DNA of 64,000 nucleotides from Danxiaibacter flavus (GTDB lineage: Bacteria > Bacteroidota > Bacteroidia > Chitinophagales > Chitinophagaceae), in assembly GCF_041060425.1 (NCBI RefSeq), contig NZ_JAULBC010000004.1:1-64000 (forward strand), read 5' to 3'. Positions within the stretch are counted from its first letter, which is position 1. Every line of letters starts with the position of its first letter. This document shows, in pieces, positions 56,187 to 64,000 of this stretch. Under the pieces are notes generated by a model, which saw nothing but the letters and a program-made list of their open reading frames with translations, did no database searches and was not told the origin of the DNA. A program made the position numbers and the translations under genes.

Positions 56187-57560
56187 ATGAGTAAAGTAAA
56201 AAAAGCTTTCTTCTGTAGCAATTGTGGTTACGAAAGTCCTAAGTGGCTCGGTAAGTGTCCCTCGTGTAATCAATGGAACACATTTGTGGAAGAAGTGCTT
56301 GAAAAAAGCAATGGCAAAGCACCAAATGAATGGAAAGAATATAGCACCAATCCAACCAAACCACGCATCGTTTCATTACATGACATTGCAACTACCGAAG
56401 AAAACCGGCTGATTACCGGCGATGCTGAATTAAACCGTGTGCTTGGTGGCGGTATAGTTCCAGGAAGCATTGTACTGGTAGGCGGTGAGCCCGGTATTGG
56501 TAAGAGTACATTGTTTCTACAGAATGCACTTCAACTAAAGAACGTAACCACCCTTTATGTAAGCGGCGAAGAAAGCGAGCAGCAGATTAAAATGCGTGCG
56601 GACAGATTAAGAATTCAAAATGAAAATTTTTATCTGCTTACCGAGGCACAAACCAATATCATTTTTAAAGAGATTAAAAAGCTAAAACCGGATCTTGTAA
56701 TCATCGACTCTATACAAACGCTACAATCAGAATTTATAGAATCATCACCCGGCAGTGTTTCGCAGATAAGGGAGTGTGCAGCAGAGTTGCAGCGGTTTGC
56801 AAAGGAAACAAACACGCCGGTATTCCTGATCGGCCATATTACTAAAGACGGCAGTATAGCAGGACCAAAGATTCTGGAGCACATGGTTGACACTGTACTT
56901 CAGTTTGAAGGCGACAGGCATTACACGTATAGAATACTCCGGACGTTGAAGAACCGTTTCGGAAGCACATCTGAACTTGGCATTTATGAAATGACAGGCG
57001 ACGGAATGCGACCGGTATTAAATCCTTCAGAGATACTACTCACACAAAAGGAAGAACAACTGAGTGGTAGCGCCATCGCTGCAACTATGGAAGGTTTAAG
57101 ACCTTTGCTGATAGAAATACAGGCACTGGTAACGCAAAGCGTTTATGGAACACCGCAACGCACCGTAAATGGTTTTGATCTTCGCAGACTGCAACTGCTG
57201 CTCGCTGTGCTGGAAAAAAGGGGAGGCTTTCATTTCGGTATGAAGGATGTGTTCCTGAACATTGCCGGAGGCATAAAAGTGGAAGACCCGAGCATTGATC
57301 TTGCCGTTATTTGCGCATTGCTTTCTTCTTATGAGGATGTGCCATTACCAGCACATATTTGCTTTGCCGGAGAGGTTGGACTTAACGGAGAAATCCGCGC
57401 CGTTAATCGCATAGAACAACGCATTGCAGAAGCAGAGAAACTGGGCTTCGAAAAAATCATCGTCTCACGTTATAACAAGAAAGGACTTGACCATGCCAAG
57501 CTTAAAATTGAAGTGCTTGCGCTGGGACGTGTGGATGAAGTGTACCGGTATTTGTTTTAG
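56187..57560 (+). CDS. radA: DNA repair protein RadA
   Basis: 457 residues. RadA/Sms, a hexameric branch-migration ATPase in recombination. N-terminal zinc finger FCSNCGYESPKWLGKCPSC (about 9-28), RecA-like core with Walker A GGEPGIGKST (about 95-104), Walker B LVIIDSIQTLQ, the RadA-specific KNRFG motif (about 255), and a C-terminal Lon-like domain (EDPSIDLAVICALLSS, CFAGEVGLNGEIRAV). Nothing missing. The TAG stop is the first three bases of a TAGTGAA array. Confidence 0.97.
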   Translation: MSKVKKAFFCSNCGYESPKWLGKCPSCNQWNTFVEEVLEKSNGKAPNEWKEYSTNPTKPRIVSLHDIATTEENRLITGDAELNRVLGGGIVPGSIVLVGGEPGIGKSTLFLQNALQLKNVTTLYVSGEESEQQIKMRADRLRIQNENFYLLTEAQTNIIFKEIKKLKPDLVIIDSIQTLQSEFIESSPGSVSQIRECAAELQRFAKETNTPVFLIGHITKDGSIAGPKILEHMVDTVLQFEGDRHYTYRILRTLKNRFGSTSELGIYEMTGDGMRPVLNPSEILLTQKEEQLSGSAIAATMEGLRPLLIEIQALVTQSVYGTPQRTVNGFDLRRLQLLLAVLEKRGGFHFGMKDVFLNIAGGIKVEDPSIDLAVICALLSSYEDVPLPAHICFAGEVGLNGEIRAVNRIEQRIAEAEKLGFEKIIVSRYNKKGLDHAKLKIEVLALGRVDEVYRYLF

Positions 57561-57592
57561 TGAATAGTGAATGGTCAATAGTGAAAGGTGCT
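57558..57592. repeat. TAGTGAA heptamers beginning with the radA stop codon
   Basis: tagtgaa, tagtgaa, tggtcaa, tagtgaa, aggtgct: five in-phase units, the first three bases being the radA stop codon. The same arrangement follows the glutathione peroxidase gene. Confidence 0.85.
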
Positions 57593-57638
57593 GGCTGGCT
57601 AAAATTAAAAAAACAGTACCTTACATAGTTACTTTAGC

Positions 57639-57680
57639 AGCTGATAGCTGATAGCTGATAGCTGATAGCTGATAGCTGAT
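57639..57680. repeat. Six perfect AGCTGAT heptamers before comF
   Basis: AGCTGAT is repeated six times without a mismatch, then ACCTAAA, ending 17 bases before the comF ATG. This is the purest array in the window and may be the most recently expanded. Confidence 0.93.
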
Positions 57681-57697
57681 ACCTAAACCCCAGACCC

Positions 57698-58387
57698 ATG
57701 ACTCTACTCAACAGCCTTTTACATTTATTCTTTCCGCACATTTGTGAAGGTTGCGGATCAGATGAGCTGGATGAAAGCAGCCTACTCTGTGCCAGATGTT
57801 TTTCTGATCTTCCTGAAACAGGTTTTACCGGAAAGAAAGATAACATTGTAGAAAAAATATTCTTCGGCAGGATAAAAGTTGAAAAAGCCACAAGCGCATT
57901 TTATTTTACCAAGGATTCGTTAATACAGCGAATGATGATTCAGCTGAAGTACAAGGATAACAAAGCTGCAGGTCATTATCTCGGCAAATTGCTTGGCATG
58001 CAATTGCAAGCTTGTCCTGACTATGATGGTATTGACATGATCATCCCTCTCCCACTCAATCCTAAAAAGCAAAAAAAAAGAGGCTACAACCAGGCCGAGG
58101 AAATTTCGAAAGGCATGTTTACGGTTTGGCCCAAACCCGTTGTTACAAATATTGCTTACAGACAGTATTTTACCCAAACCCAAACCCACAAGAACCGCAT
58201 AAGCCGGTGGCAAACGATGGACGGCGTTTTTGCTGTAAGGAATGAAGATCAATTGGCCGGCAAACATGTACTGCTCGTAGATGATGTTATTACGACAGGC
58301 GCAACATTGGAAGCTTGCGGGCAGGCAATTCTAGCTATTCCGGGAACGAGGCTGAGTATTGCTTCGGTGGCGTATACGATGATTTGA
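57698..58387 (+). CDS. comF: ComF family phosphoribosyltransferase-like protein
   Basis: 229 residues. N-terminal zinc-ribbon Cys pairs (CEGCGSDELDESSLLCARC, about 17-35) and a C-terminal PRTase domain with VLLVDDVITTGATLEACGQ (about 188-206). The inner conserved block IIPLPLNPKKQKKRGYNQAE is also typical. ComF proteins act in natural competence in some bacteria, but are widespread without proof of it. Overall family is sure; competence function here is inference. Confidence 0.93.
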   Translation: MTLLNSLLHLFFPHICEGCGSDELDESSLLCARCFSDLPETGFTGKKDNIVEKIFFGRIKVEKATSAFYFTKDSLIQRMMIQLKYKDNKAAGHYLGKLLGMQLQACPDYDGIDMIIPLPLNPKKQKKRGYNQAEEISKGMFTVWPKPVVTNIAYRQYFTQTQTHKNRISRWQTMDGVFAVRNEDQLAGKHVLLVDDVITTGATLEACGQAILAIPGTRLSIASVAYTMI

Positions 58388-58391
58388 GAGT

Positions 58392-58667
58392 AGGTATCAG
58401 GTGCCAGGTTTCAGGCATGAGGCATAAGGTATGAGGCGTGAGGTGGAAAGAGTCAGGCATGAGGTATAGGGCAGAGAAGATATTAACTCAGAGGGTTATA
58501 AATTACCTAGGGGAAAAAAGGAAATGTGGGAAACCGATCGATCACTAACCTTAAGCCTGATACACTTATACCCGATACCTTAAGCCTCACTCCTTCCACC
58601 TTCCACCTCACACCTCATACCTTACTCCTGCCTCCTGATACCTGATACCTGAAACCTGACACCTGAT
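58392..58667. repeat. Two opposed heptamer arrays (12 and 17 units) forming a long inverted repeat
   Basis: Left arm 58392-58475: aggtatc, aggtgcc, aggtttc, aggcatg, aggcata, aggtatg, aggcgtg, aggtgga, aagagtc, aggcatg, aggtata, gggcaga. Right arm 58548-58667: 17 units of the complement word (accttaa, gcctgat ... acctgat, acctgaa, acctgac, acctgat) with one extra base. The 72-base centre contains CCTAGG but no gene. The arms could pair over 80 or more bases. 58668-58749 is the AT-rich leader of the next gene. Confidence 0.92.
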
Positions 58668-58749
58668 CGAAACCTTAATCCTAAGCAGTTCCTTTTTTAC
58701 ATATTTTTACAAGGACAATTTTTTTTATTGCTAACTATAAAAAGCATTT

Positions 58750-59319
58750 ATGAAATATTTACTGTTAATAGCAATTGCGGTTATTGCATGCACGGCAGCA
58801 TACAGCAAAACAAAAGCTAAGAAAAAAACTCCTGAAGCAACAGCATCAAAAAGTATCTATGATTTTAAGATCGCCAGCTTAGATGGTGGAGTGATCGACT
58901 TTTCAAAGTACAAGGGAAAAAAGATCTTAATTGTTAATACTGCATCCAAATGCGGCTTTACACCCCAGTATGAAGGATTGGAAAAATTATATGAATCACA
59001 TAAAGATAAACTGGTGATCGTTGGTTTTCCTTCAGACAATTTTGGCGGACAAGAATACCAGGATAACAATGAAATAAAAGAATTCTGCAAGAAAAATTAT
59101 GGTGTAACATTCCCGCTTACCACACGTGTTGATGTAAAAGGTGACAAAACAACGCCTGTTTATAACTATTTATGCCATAAAAGCGAAAACGGTGTATTGG
59201 ATGCAACAATCAGTTGGAACTTTAATAAGTTCCTCATTGATGAAAATGGTAAACTTCTGGCTCATTTTGACAGCAAGGTTAAACCAGATGATCCTGAGTT
59301 GCTGAAATATCTGAATTAG
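58750..59319 (+). CDS. Glutathione peroxidase-like thiol peroxidase (exported)
   Basis: 189 residues with a signal peptide (YLLLIAIAVIACTAAYS). Reduces peroxides using a catalytic Cys in NTASKCGFTPQYEGL (about 64-78; Cys rather than selenocysteine). Other family positions: PSDNFGGQE (about 96-104, where the usual NQF reads DNF) and ISWNFNKFL (about 156-164, the WNF motif). Bacterial members mostly use thioredoxin. The Ala/Cys-containing leader could also be a lipobox. The TAG stop starts a TAGTGAA array. Confidence 0.9.
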   Translation: MKYLLLIAIAVIACTAAYSKTKAKKKTPEATASKSIYDFKIASLDGGVIDFSKYKGKKILIVNTASKCGFTPQYEGLEKLYESHKDKLVIVGFPSDNFGGQEYQDNNEIKEFCKKNYGVTFPLTTRVDVKGDKTTPVYNYLCHKSENGVLDATISWNFNKFLIDENGKLLAHFDSKVKPDDPELLKYLN

Positions 59320-59460
59320 TGAAGAAAGTGAAGAGTGAATGGTGAATAGTCAATGGTGAATAGCGAAAGGTGCGACATCTTCACTGGCATATTCAGACAT
59401 AAGAGATCAGACATCAGCGATCTTCACATCAGGCATTGGAGATCTTTCAATCAGAGACCA
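59317..59460. repeat. TAGTGAA/TGGTGAA heptamers starting with the stop codon, then ATCAGACATC words
   Basis: tagtgaa, a longer variant unit, gagtgaa, tggtgaa, tagtcaa, tggtgaa, tagcgaa, aggtgcg (59317-59373), then AGACATAAG/AGATCAGACATCAGCG words (59394-59458) of the same family as the gldH-kinase gap. Confidence 0.8.
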
Positions 59461-59484
59461 AATAACTTCGTTTATTTGCAGCCA

Positions 59485-59491
59485 AAGGAGG
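59485..59491 (+). promoter_or_regulatory. Strong Shine-Dalgarno sequence before the delta' gene
   Basis: AAGGAGG, 12 bases before the ATG at 59504. Such a perfect site is unusual here, where most starts lack one. Confidence 0.7.
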
Positions 59492-59503
59492 ATACAAGCG
59501 CAT

Positions 59504-60727
59504 ATGTTATTTAAGAATGTTGTAGGGCAACAGGAAACGAAACTGCATTTGGTGGAAATGGTTAATCAAAACCGCTTAAGCCATGCATTATTGTTCCTGG
59601 GTAAGGAAGGAAGTGGGGCATTGCCGCTTGCTATTGCATTTGCAAATTATATAAGCCTTAATCCCGCCGGCGCAAAGAAGGCTGAAGTTTCTGCAGGCGC
59701 ATCTTTATTCGGGGAAGAGCCGGCAAAAGCTGCTGTTGTTCCATCTACATCTGACGAAGCGGATGCCTGGATGCAGCAACAACCAGCTTATTCCAAAGCT
59801 TCGGGGCTGATTCATCCCGATATACATTTTTCCTATCCCGCCATTCCTAAAAAAAGCGGTGATAAACCTGTAAGCACGGACTATATCAGCGAATGGAGAG
59901 AATTTGTGAAACAAACGCCTTATGGTAATGCTTTTGATTGGTTGCAGTTTATAGGAGCTGAAAACAAACAGGGGAACATAACGGCTGAAGAATGTAACGA
60001 AATTATCAGGAAGCTAAGCCTCAAAAGTTTTGAAAGCGAATACAAAGTGCTGGTGATGTGGATGCCTGAATATCTTGGCAAAGAGGGCAACAAACTATTA
60101 AAACTAATAGAGGAACCACCACCAAATACGCTGTTTGTCCTGGTCGCGGAAAATGAAGAGCAAATTTTGGCAACTATATTGAGCCGTTGCCAGCTTGTAA
60201 AAATTCCATTGCCTGATGCAAATGATATTTCGCATGCATTAATTACCGACTATAATGTTGCACCGGATACCGCCAGGCAAATTGCGGGCATTGCTGAAGG
60301 CAACTTCAGGGACGCGCTGCAATTGACACAGCATGCTGAGGAAGACTGGCAAGCTTTGTTACGGGACTGGTTGAATGCAACTTTGAAAGGAGGCCCGGTG
60401 GCTCAGGTAAAATGGATTGACGATGTTAGCAAACTGGGACGTGAAAAGCAGAAGCAATTCCTGAGATATTTTAATCACTTGTTGGAACAGAGCATCAGGA
60501 TCAGGGTGATGGGTGCCGATAAAATCCAACTTGCCGAAAAGGAGAAAGATTTTGCCCAACGTCTCAACAAAATTGCATCTGTAAGTCAGCAACAAGTGAT
60601 GATCGAAGAATTGGATAAGGCAGCTTATTACATTGAAAGAAATGCTAATGGGAAGATGTTGTTTCACGCGTTGACCATTAAACTTTACCATATAATTCAG
60701 GATAAAGCACTAATTTTGGTCGATTAG
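59504..60727 (+). CDS. holB: DNA polymerase III subunit delta' (HolB-type clamp loader)
   Basis: 407 residues. AAA+ clamp-loader subunit. N terminus FKNVVGQQETKLHLVEMVNQ, then a P-loop region degraded to LGKEGSGALPLAI (no GKS/T), as expected for the non-ATP-binding delta'. Sensor/Arg-finger region NKLLKLIEEPPPNTLFVLVA and ILSRCQ (about 198-228) is typical. An insertion at about 60-140 before the conserved core is common in Bacteroidota. No zinc finger is seen. It is followed by ricT after 281 bases. Confidence 0.88.
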   Translation: MLFKNVVGQQETKLHLVEMVNQNRLSHALLFLGKEGSGALPLAIAFANYISLNPAGAKKAEVSAGASLFGEEPAKAAVVPSTSDEADAWMQQQPAYSKASGLIHPDIHFSYPAIPKKSGDKPVSTDYISEWREFVKQTPYGNAFDWLQFIGAENKQGNITAEECNEIIRKLSLKSFESEYKVLVMWMPEYLGKEGNKLLKLIEEPPPNTLFVLVAENEEQILATILSRCQLVKIPLPDANDISHALITDYNVAPDTARQIAGIAEGNFRDALQLTQHAEEDWQALLRDWLNATLKGGPVAQVKWIDDVSKLGREKQKQFLRYFNHLLEQSIRIRVMGADKIQLAEKEKDFAQRLNKIASVSQQQVMIEELDKAAYYIERNANGKMLFHALTIKLYHIIQDKALILVD

Positions 60728-61008
60728 GGTGTTTCATACTTTATAAATAAAGATGAAATTCACCATTTATGTGGATGTTAGAAAAAGTGAATGTGCGAGG
60801 CTTAGGCCGTCAAAAAATACCTTGACCGCACTGTTGAACTGCGATTTATTTATATATATTATTGATTGTGAATAAAATGCTTGCCCTTAATTTATTTGGC
60901 TTTTAGTCTGTGGCATGGCTATTTACACAATCCTGTAGTTCTGCACTTATTTACTCTTCTAACACATCCACAATTGTTAACCAATTACTCATTGTAAAAT
61001 AAAATGAT
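60728..61008. other. 281-base gap before ricT
   Basis: An AT-rich stretch with no gene, no heptamer array beyond a single AATGTGCGA word at 60790, and no clear terminator. The ricT promoter presumably lies in the AT-rich part at 60840-60960; I cannot assign it. Confidence 0.4.
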
Positions 61009-62346
61009 ATGGGTTGTGGATCTTGTGGCGGAGGTAAGCCCAATGGATGCAAAAGCAATGGAGGATGCAGCACCGGAAGCTGTAACAGGCTAAACGTGCA
61101 TGACTGGCTAAGGAACCTTCCGATAGATGATGCAGATTCAAGTTGCAAAATAATTGAAGTAAGTTTTAGCCAGGGTAGCAGAAAAGAATTTTATAGAAAC
61201 CCTACCCTACAATATTTTGAGAAAGGTGAATATATCACCGTGGAAGGAGTAAGTGGATTTGATGTGGGCGAGGTTTCTCTTACAGGTGAACTGGTTCGCC
61301 TGCAGATGAAGAAAAAGAATGTTGACGAATTCAATGCGGAAATAAAAAAGGTTCTTAGAAAGAGCGGGGAAAAGGATATTGAATTATTCAGACACAATAA
61401 GGACCGCGAGCGGGAAGCTTTGGCGAGAAGCAGGGCTATAGCAAAACAACTGAACCTGCAGATGAAACTGATACAGGTTGAATTTCAGGCTGACGGTAAA
61501 AAAGCTACCTTTTTCTACACCGCTGAAGACAGGGTTGATTTTCGTGAGCTGATCAAAATCTACGCTTCTGAATTCAAGGTAAAGGTGGAAATGAAGCAGA
61601 TTGGCATCAGGCAGGAAGCAGCAAAGGTGGGTGGTATTGGAAGTTGTGGACGTGAACTTTGTTGCAGCACCTGGTTGAGCGATTTCAAAAGCGTTACTAC
61701 AACAGCTGCACGATATCAGAATTTATCTATCAATCAGACCAAGCTGAGCGGACAATGCGGAAGGCTGAAATGTTGTCTCAACTATGAGTTAGATACTTAT
61801 CTTGACGCCTTGCAACATTTTCCCGATAATGCAGAAACATTGGAAACCACAAGAGGGACAGCAACGCTGATTAAAAAAGATATTTTCAAAAACCTGATGT
61901 GGTACATTTTACCCGAAAGCAGTAAACAGTACCCTCTTTCAATTACACGGGTTAGAGAAATCAGGCGCATGAACGCTACCGGTCAAAAGGCGGATGAACT
62001 TCAGCCGGTGGAATTGTTAAGCAACAAACCCAAGGAAGTTGAGCATCAGTTTGTGGATGTGGTTGGACAAATAAGCCTTAAGAGCCTGGAACGCAACAGT
62101 AAAAAGAGGAAGGAGAAAGAAAGAGAGAACCGTCCTGATCCGCGCGATAAAAGAAATGCGGGCAATCAGCAACAGTCTCAACAACGTCCGCCTCAACAAA
62201 AGCCGCCGCAGCAAAAACCACCACAGCAGCAACAGCAAAGGCAACAACAGCAGAAGCCGCCTCAACAGCAGCAGCAGCAAAAGCCACCTCAGCAAAAACC
62301 GCCTTTTAACAGGCAACCTAAACCGCCTCAAGACAAAAAGAAATAA
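61009..62346 (+). CDS. ricT: RicT/YaaT-like PSP1 domain protein with Cys-rich head and Gln/Pro-rich tail
   Basis: 445 residues. PSP1 C-terminal domain family (RicT, part of an Fe-S-containing complex affecting RNA processing in Bacillus). The head (1-26) has five Cys in MGCGSCGGGKPNGCKSNGG and following residues. The PSP1 core (about 45-260) contains KATFFYTAEDRVDFRELIK and the Cys motif GSCGRELCCSTWL with SGQCGRLKCCLNYE (about 206-262), typical of Fe-S-linked members. The tail (about 385-445) is Gln/Pro/Lys-rich low complexity built on CAG/CAA/CCG codons and prone to length change. It normally neighbours holB and gldH in Bacteroidota; here gldH is 30 kb away. Confidence 0.88.
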   Translation: MGCGSCGGGKPNGCKSNGGCSTGSCNRLNVHDWLRNLPIDDADSSCKIIEVSFSQGSRKEFYRNPTLQYFEKGEYITVEGVSGFDVGEVSLTGELVRLQMKKKNVDEFNAEIKKVLRKSGEKDIELFRHNKDREREALARSRAIAKQLNLQMKLIQVEFQADGKKATFFYTAEDRVDFRELIKIYASEFKVKVEMKQIGIRQEAAKVGGIGSCGRELCCSTWLSDFKSVTTTAARYQNLSINQTKLSGQCGRLKCCLNYELDTYLDALQHFPDNAETLETTRGTATLIKKDIFKNLMWYILPESSKQYPLSITRVREIRRMNATGQKADELQPVELLSNKPKEVEHQFVDVVGQISLKSLERNSKKRKEKERENRPDPRDKRNAGNQQQSQQRPPQQKPPQQKPPQQQQQRQQQQKPPQQQQQQKPPQQKPPFNRQPKPPQDKKK

Positions 62347-62357
62347 TCAACAATACG

Positions 62358-62389
62358 AAGGTTTAGTTCAAAAGACTAAACCTTTTTTA
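62358..62389 (+). terminator. Terminator after ricT
   Basis: AAGGTTTAGT, 7-base loop, ACTAAACCTT followed by T's. Perfect 10-base stem, 12 bases after the stop codon. Confidence 0.88.
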
Positions 62390-62436
62390 TTTATATTCAG
62401 CCAATATCCAAAAAACCGAAAAGAACCGAAGCCACC

Positions 62437-63312
62437 ATGAAAAAAACCTGCTTTCTCCCGATCCTTATCATGATCACCTGCGCATGCAATAAGACAACCA
62501 AAAAATTAATTGCCGGACGATGGAACATATCTCAGATGTACACATCTGAATCACTTGAACCATCCTTAAAAAAATTGACAACGGAAGAAGAAAATAACAC
62601 CGTTTTTTATAGCAACAGATTCATCTTTCATAAAGACGGTACTTTTGATATCAATCTATTGCAGGCTTACCTGCATGGTAACTGGGAATATAATGACCGG
62701 GAGCAATCGTTGAAGCTAACCGCGGATAGCAGCGGACAAACTTTTGAATGTCATGTAGACTCACTTAGTTTATTCGCCATGATTATCACCCCTGAAAAGA
62801 AATTCTTTCAAAAGATTGGTGAACTTTCGGATACGGCGTTACTCAACAACGTTGACATCAATACCAATATATCGCATACACTGGTTTTATCGTTTAACAG
62901 AGAGACTTACAACAACAAAGAAAAAGATCCGTATGATATTGCAAACAACCAATGGCGTATGCAACCGCTGCAACCGCTAAATGACAGGCAAATACATGCA
63001 CGTGTTACCAATCATCTCAACTTTTTAAGATTGATCTTTAAAGACGCCCTGGACAAGGAACACGATGCGGTTTTATATAACTGGTTCAACACACCTTTTA
63101 AACTCGCAAACAACGGTGTGGCTCTTAAATTCTACGAAGAAATAAAACCAAATTGGGATAAAAACTTTTATGATTCTACTGAAGCGAAAGAAGGATATGA
63201 ACTACTACGCAAATGCTTTAGCAGAAAGATAAATTTCATGCAGACCGATAATAAATTTTTGAAAAAAGTTGACATGCTCGATCAAATGATCAACAATATG
63301 AATCGTAATTAA
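62437..63312 (+). CDS. Lipoprotein of unknown function (lipocalin-like N terminus)
   Basis: 291 residues. Lipobox IMITCAC (Cys about 16). The first 120 residues resemble lipocalin-like lipoproteins of Bacteroidota (AGRWNISQMYTSES, FHKDGTFDINLLQAYLHGNW, where a W and G...W pattern is seen). The rest is a helical Asn/Lys-rich domain (NNQWRMQPLQPLNDRQIH, LLRKCFSRKINFMQTDNKFL) that I do not recognise. Transcribed after a terminator, so probably independent of ricT. Confidence 0.68.
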   Translation: MKKTCFLPILIMITCACNKTTKKLIAGRWNISQMYTSESLEPSLKKLTTEEENNTVFYSNRFIFHKDGTFDINLLQAYLHGNWEYNDREQSLKLTADSSGQTFECHVDSLSLFAMIITPEKKFFQKIGELSDTALLNNVDINTNISHTLVLSFNRETYNNKEKDPYDIANNQWRMQPLQPLNDRQIHARVTNHLNFLRLIFKDALDKEHDAVLYNWFNTPFKLANNGVALKFYEEIKPNWDKNFYDSTEAKEGYELLRKCFSRKINFMQTDNKFLKKVDMLDQMINNMNRN

Positions 63313-63428
63313 TTACGCTCTTCAAGATGCGTAGTCAGGGTTACATTACAGCGCCATACATTTTATTTTAAGGCTAATCGCTATGAAAAGTTAAAAGCGT
63401 TTTTTATTTTTATTACAAACGCGCTAAT

Positions 63429-63578
63429 ATGAAGTATACCCTCATAGCAGTGGCTGTAGCTACTACAGTCACGGTATGGAGTTATGCTCCGGGCACCAAT
63501 GCATCCTCAAAAACAAGAGCGATTTTTAGTTTAAAACACAAATCCCGGTCCGTTATGTTCATTACAGAAATGTGCTGA
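63429..63578 (+). pseudogene. Truncated duplicate of the following outer-membrane protein leader
   Basis: ATG at 63429 begins a signal-like segment MKYTLIAVAVATT, then unrelated residues and a TGA after 49 codons. The 5' part matches the start of the gene at 63668: both read GCGCTAATATGAAnTATACC...GCAGTGGCTGT, with few changes, including the untranslated bases before the ATG. The match ends near codon 10. It looks like a leader left over from a partial duplication or a decayed paralogue. Confidence 0.65.
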
Positions 63579-63667
63579 AGCAAGTATTATGTGCAATGCT
63601 CAACACGCCGGTATTTGCCAGGCTGTTTCAGGTGCCTGTACGATAACTTTTAATAAAATGCGCTAAT

Positions 63668-64000
63668 ATGAAATATACCCTCATTGCAGTGGCTGTGCTC
63701 GCCGCAGCTTCACTGTCATGCTATGCACAAGACATAGACGCACCAAAGTCAAACGCAAGTAGCTTCTATATTTTAGGAGGCTACAACAACGCCGGCATTA
63801 CTACGCCCAACAATAGTCTTGTTGAGTCTGCCCAACACATAAACACCTTCAACACGGGGGTTCTTGCGGACATACGTCTTAGCGACAGACTTTCGTTAAT
63901 GACTGGCTTAATGATATGTGGTAACGGCGCCAAAACAAGCTCAACAAGAACATTTGCCGACTCAACCACCATTCAGCAGGATGATAAATTCAACCCGATC
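63668..64000 (+). CDS. Outer-membrane beta-barrel protein, 3' end beyond the window
   Basis: 111 codons are visible and open at the window end. The signal peptide (IAVAVLAAASLSCYAQ) is followed by SSFYILGGYNNAGIT, a linker with TFNTGVLADIRLSDRLSLMTGLM, the alternating pattern of a small outer-membrane barrel of the PorT/OmpW-like type. Only the first strands are present, so the family cannot be fixed. A truncated copy of its leader lies 239 bases upstream. Confidence 0.65.
   Translation, partial: MKYTLIAVAVLAAASLSCYAQDIDAPKSNASSFYILGGYNNAGITTPNNSLVESAQHINTFNTGVLADIRLSDRLSLMTGLMICGNGAKTSSTRTFADSTTIQQDDKFNPI

Noticed and set aside
58392..58667. Rho-independent terminator for comF
   Set aside because: The arms could pair, but there is no T run and the size is far beyond a normal terminator. 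Described as a repeat instead.
62156..62440. ORF overlapping the ricT tail in another frame, and antisense Ala/Leu-rich ORFs
   Set aside because: Shadow frames of low-complexity CAG/CAA sequence.
1..64000. tRNA, rRNA, prophage or insertion sequence
   Set aside because: I saw no cloverleaf-like T-arm motifs, rRNA sequence, integrase or transposase in any gap or reading frame.

Overview
The window is chromosomal DNA of a Bacteroidota species, most likely Chitinophagaceae or a close relative. The evidence is a SusC/SusD pair, several TonB-dependent receptors, GldH, BatD, VCBS/ASPIC lipoproteins, weak Shine-Dalgarno sequences, and promoter-like TAnnTTTG boxes. I found no rRNA, tRNA, CRISPR array, transposase or phage gene. 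All coordinates were read by eye, so short sites may be off by a base or two.

Layout. 1-8.8 kb: GH92 mannosidase, then a LacI regulator divergent from a sugar-isomerase/DUF1080 pair with a LacI-type dyad between them, then a DUF4836 lipoprotein. 8.8-16.8 kb: NagZ-like/beta-lactamase fusion, MutL, DacB-type PBP4, and an arginase-fold protein with a degraded metal site. 17-24.3 kb: a co-directional set with two vanadium-haloperoxidase/PAP2-fold proteins, an outer-membrane barrel and a FecA-like receptor. 24.5-27.3 kb: periplasmic trehalase facing a PfkB sugar kinase. 27.6-31.3 kb: YicC, GldH and a two-component system. 31.4-34.7 kb: BatD, a 98-bp tandem array and a GyrI-like protein. 34.9-47.3 kb, all on the minus strand: sugar isomerase lipoprotein, SusC, SusD and two paralogous giant VCBS/ASPIC lipoproteins. 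47.7-52.3 kb: a metal-type TonB receptor with dyads over its promoter, divergent from an ECF sigma factor and a protein that appears to span both membranes. 52.4-64 kb: housekeeping genes (UvrC, Zn-peptidase, RadA, ComF, glutathione peroxidase, DNA polymerase III delta', RicT), a lipoprotein, and a duplicated leader of an outer-membrane protein cut by the window end.

The most unusual feature is in the gaps. Nearly every intergenic region carries degenerate arrays of 7-mers (some 8-mers) of several word families: AGGTATC, AGCTGAT, AATTGAC, TAGTGAA, GTACGAT, and 8-mers such as ATGTGCGA and AGACAGTA. The phase is kept while the word drifts or switches family. Arrays commonly start at, or contain, the stop codon of the neighbouring gene, and often recur as reverse complements in the same gap, giving long hairpins. 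A separate 98-bp array at 33.25-33.72 kb consists of an alternating inverted 11-bp motif. Other repeats are a REP-like palindrome cluster and MITE-like inverted repeats.
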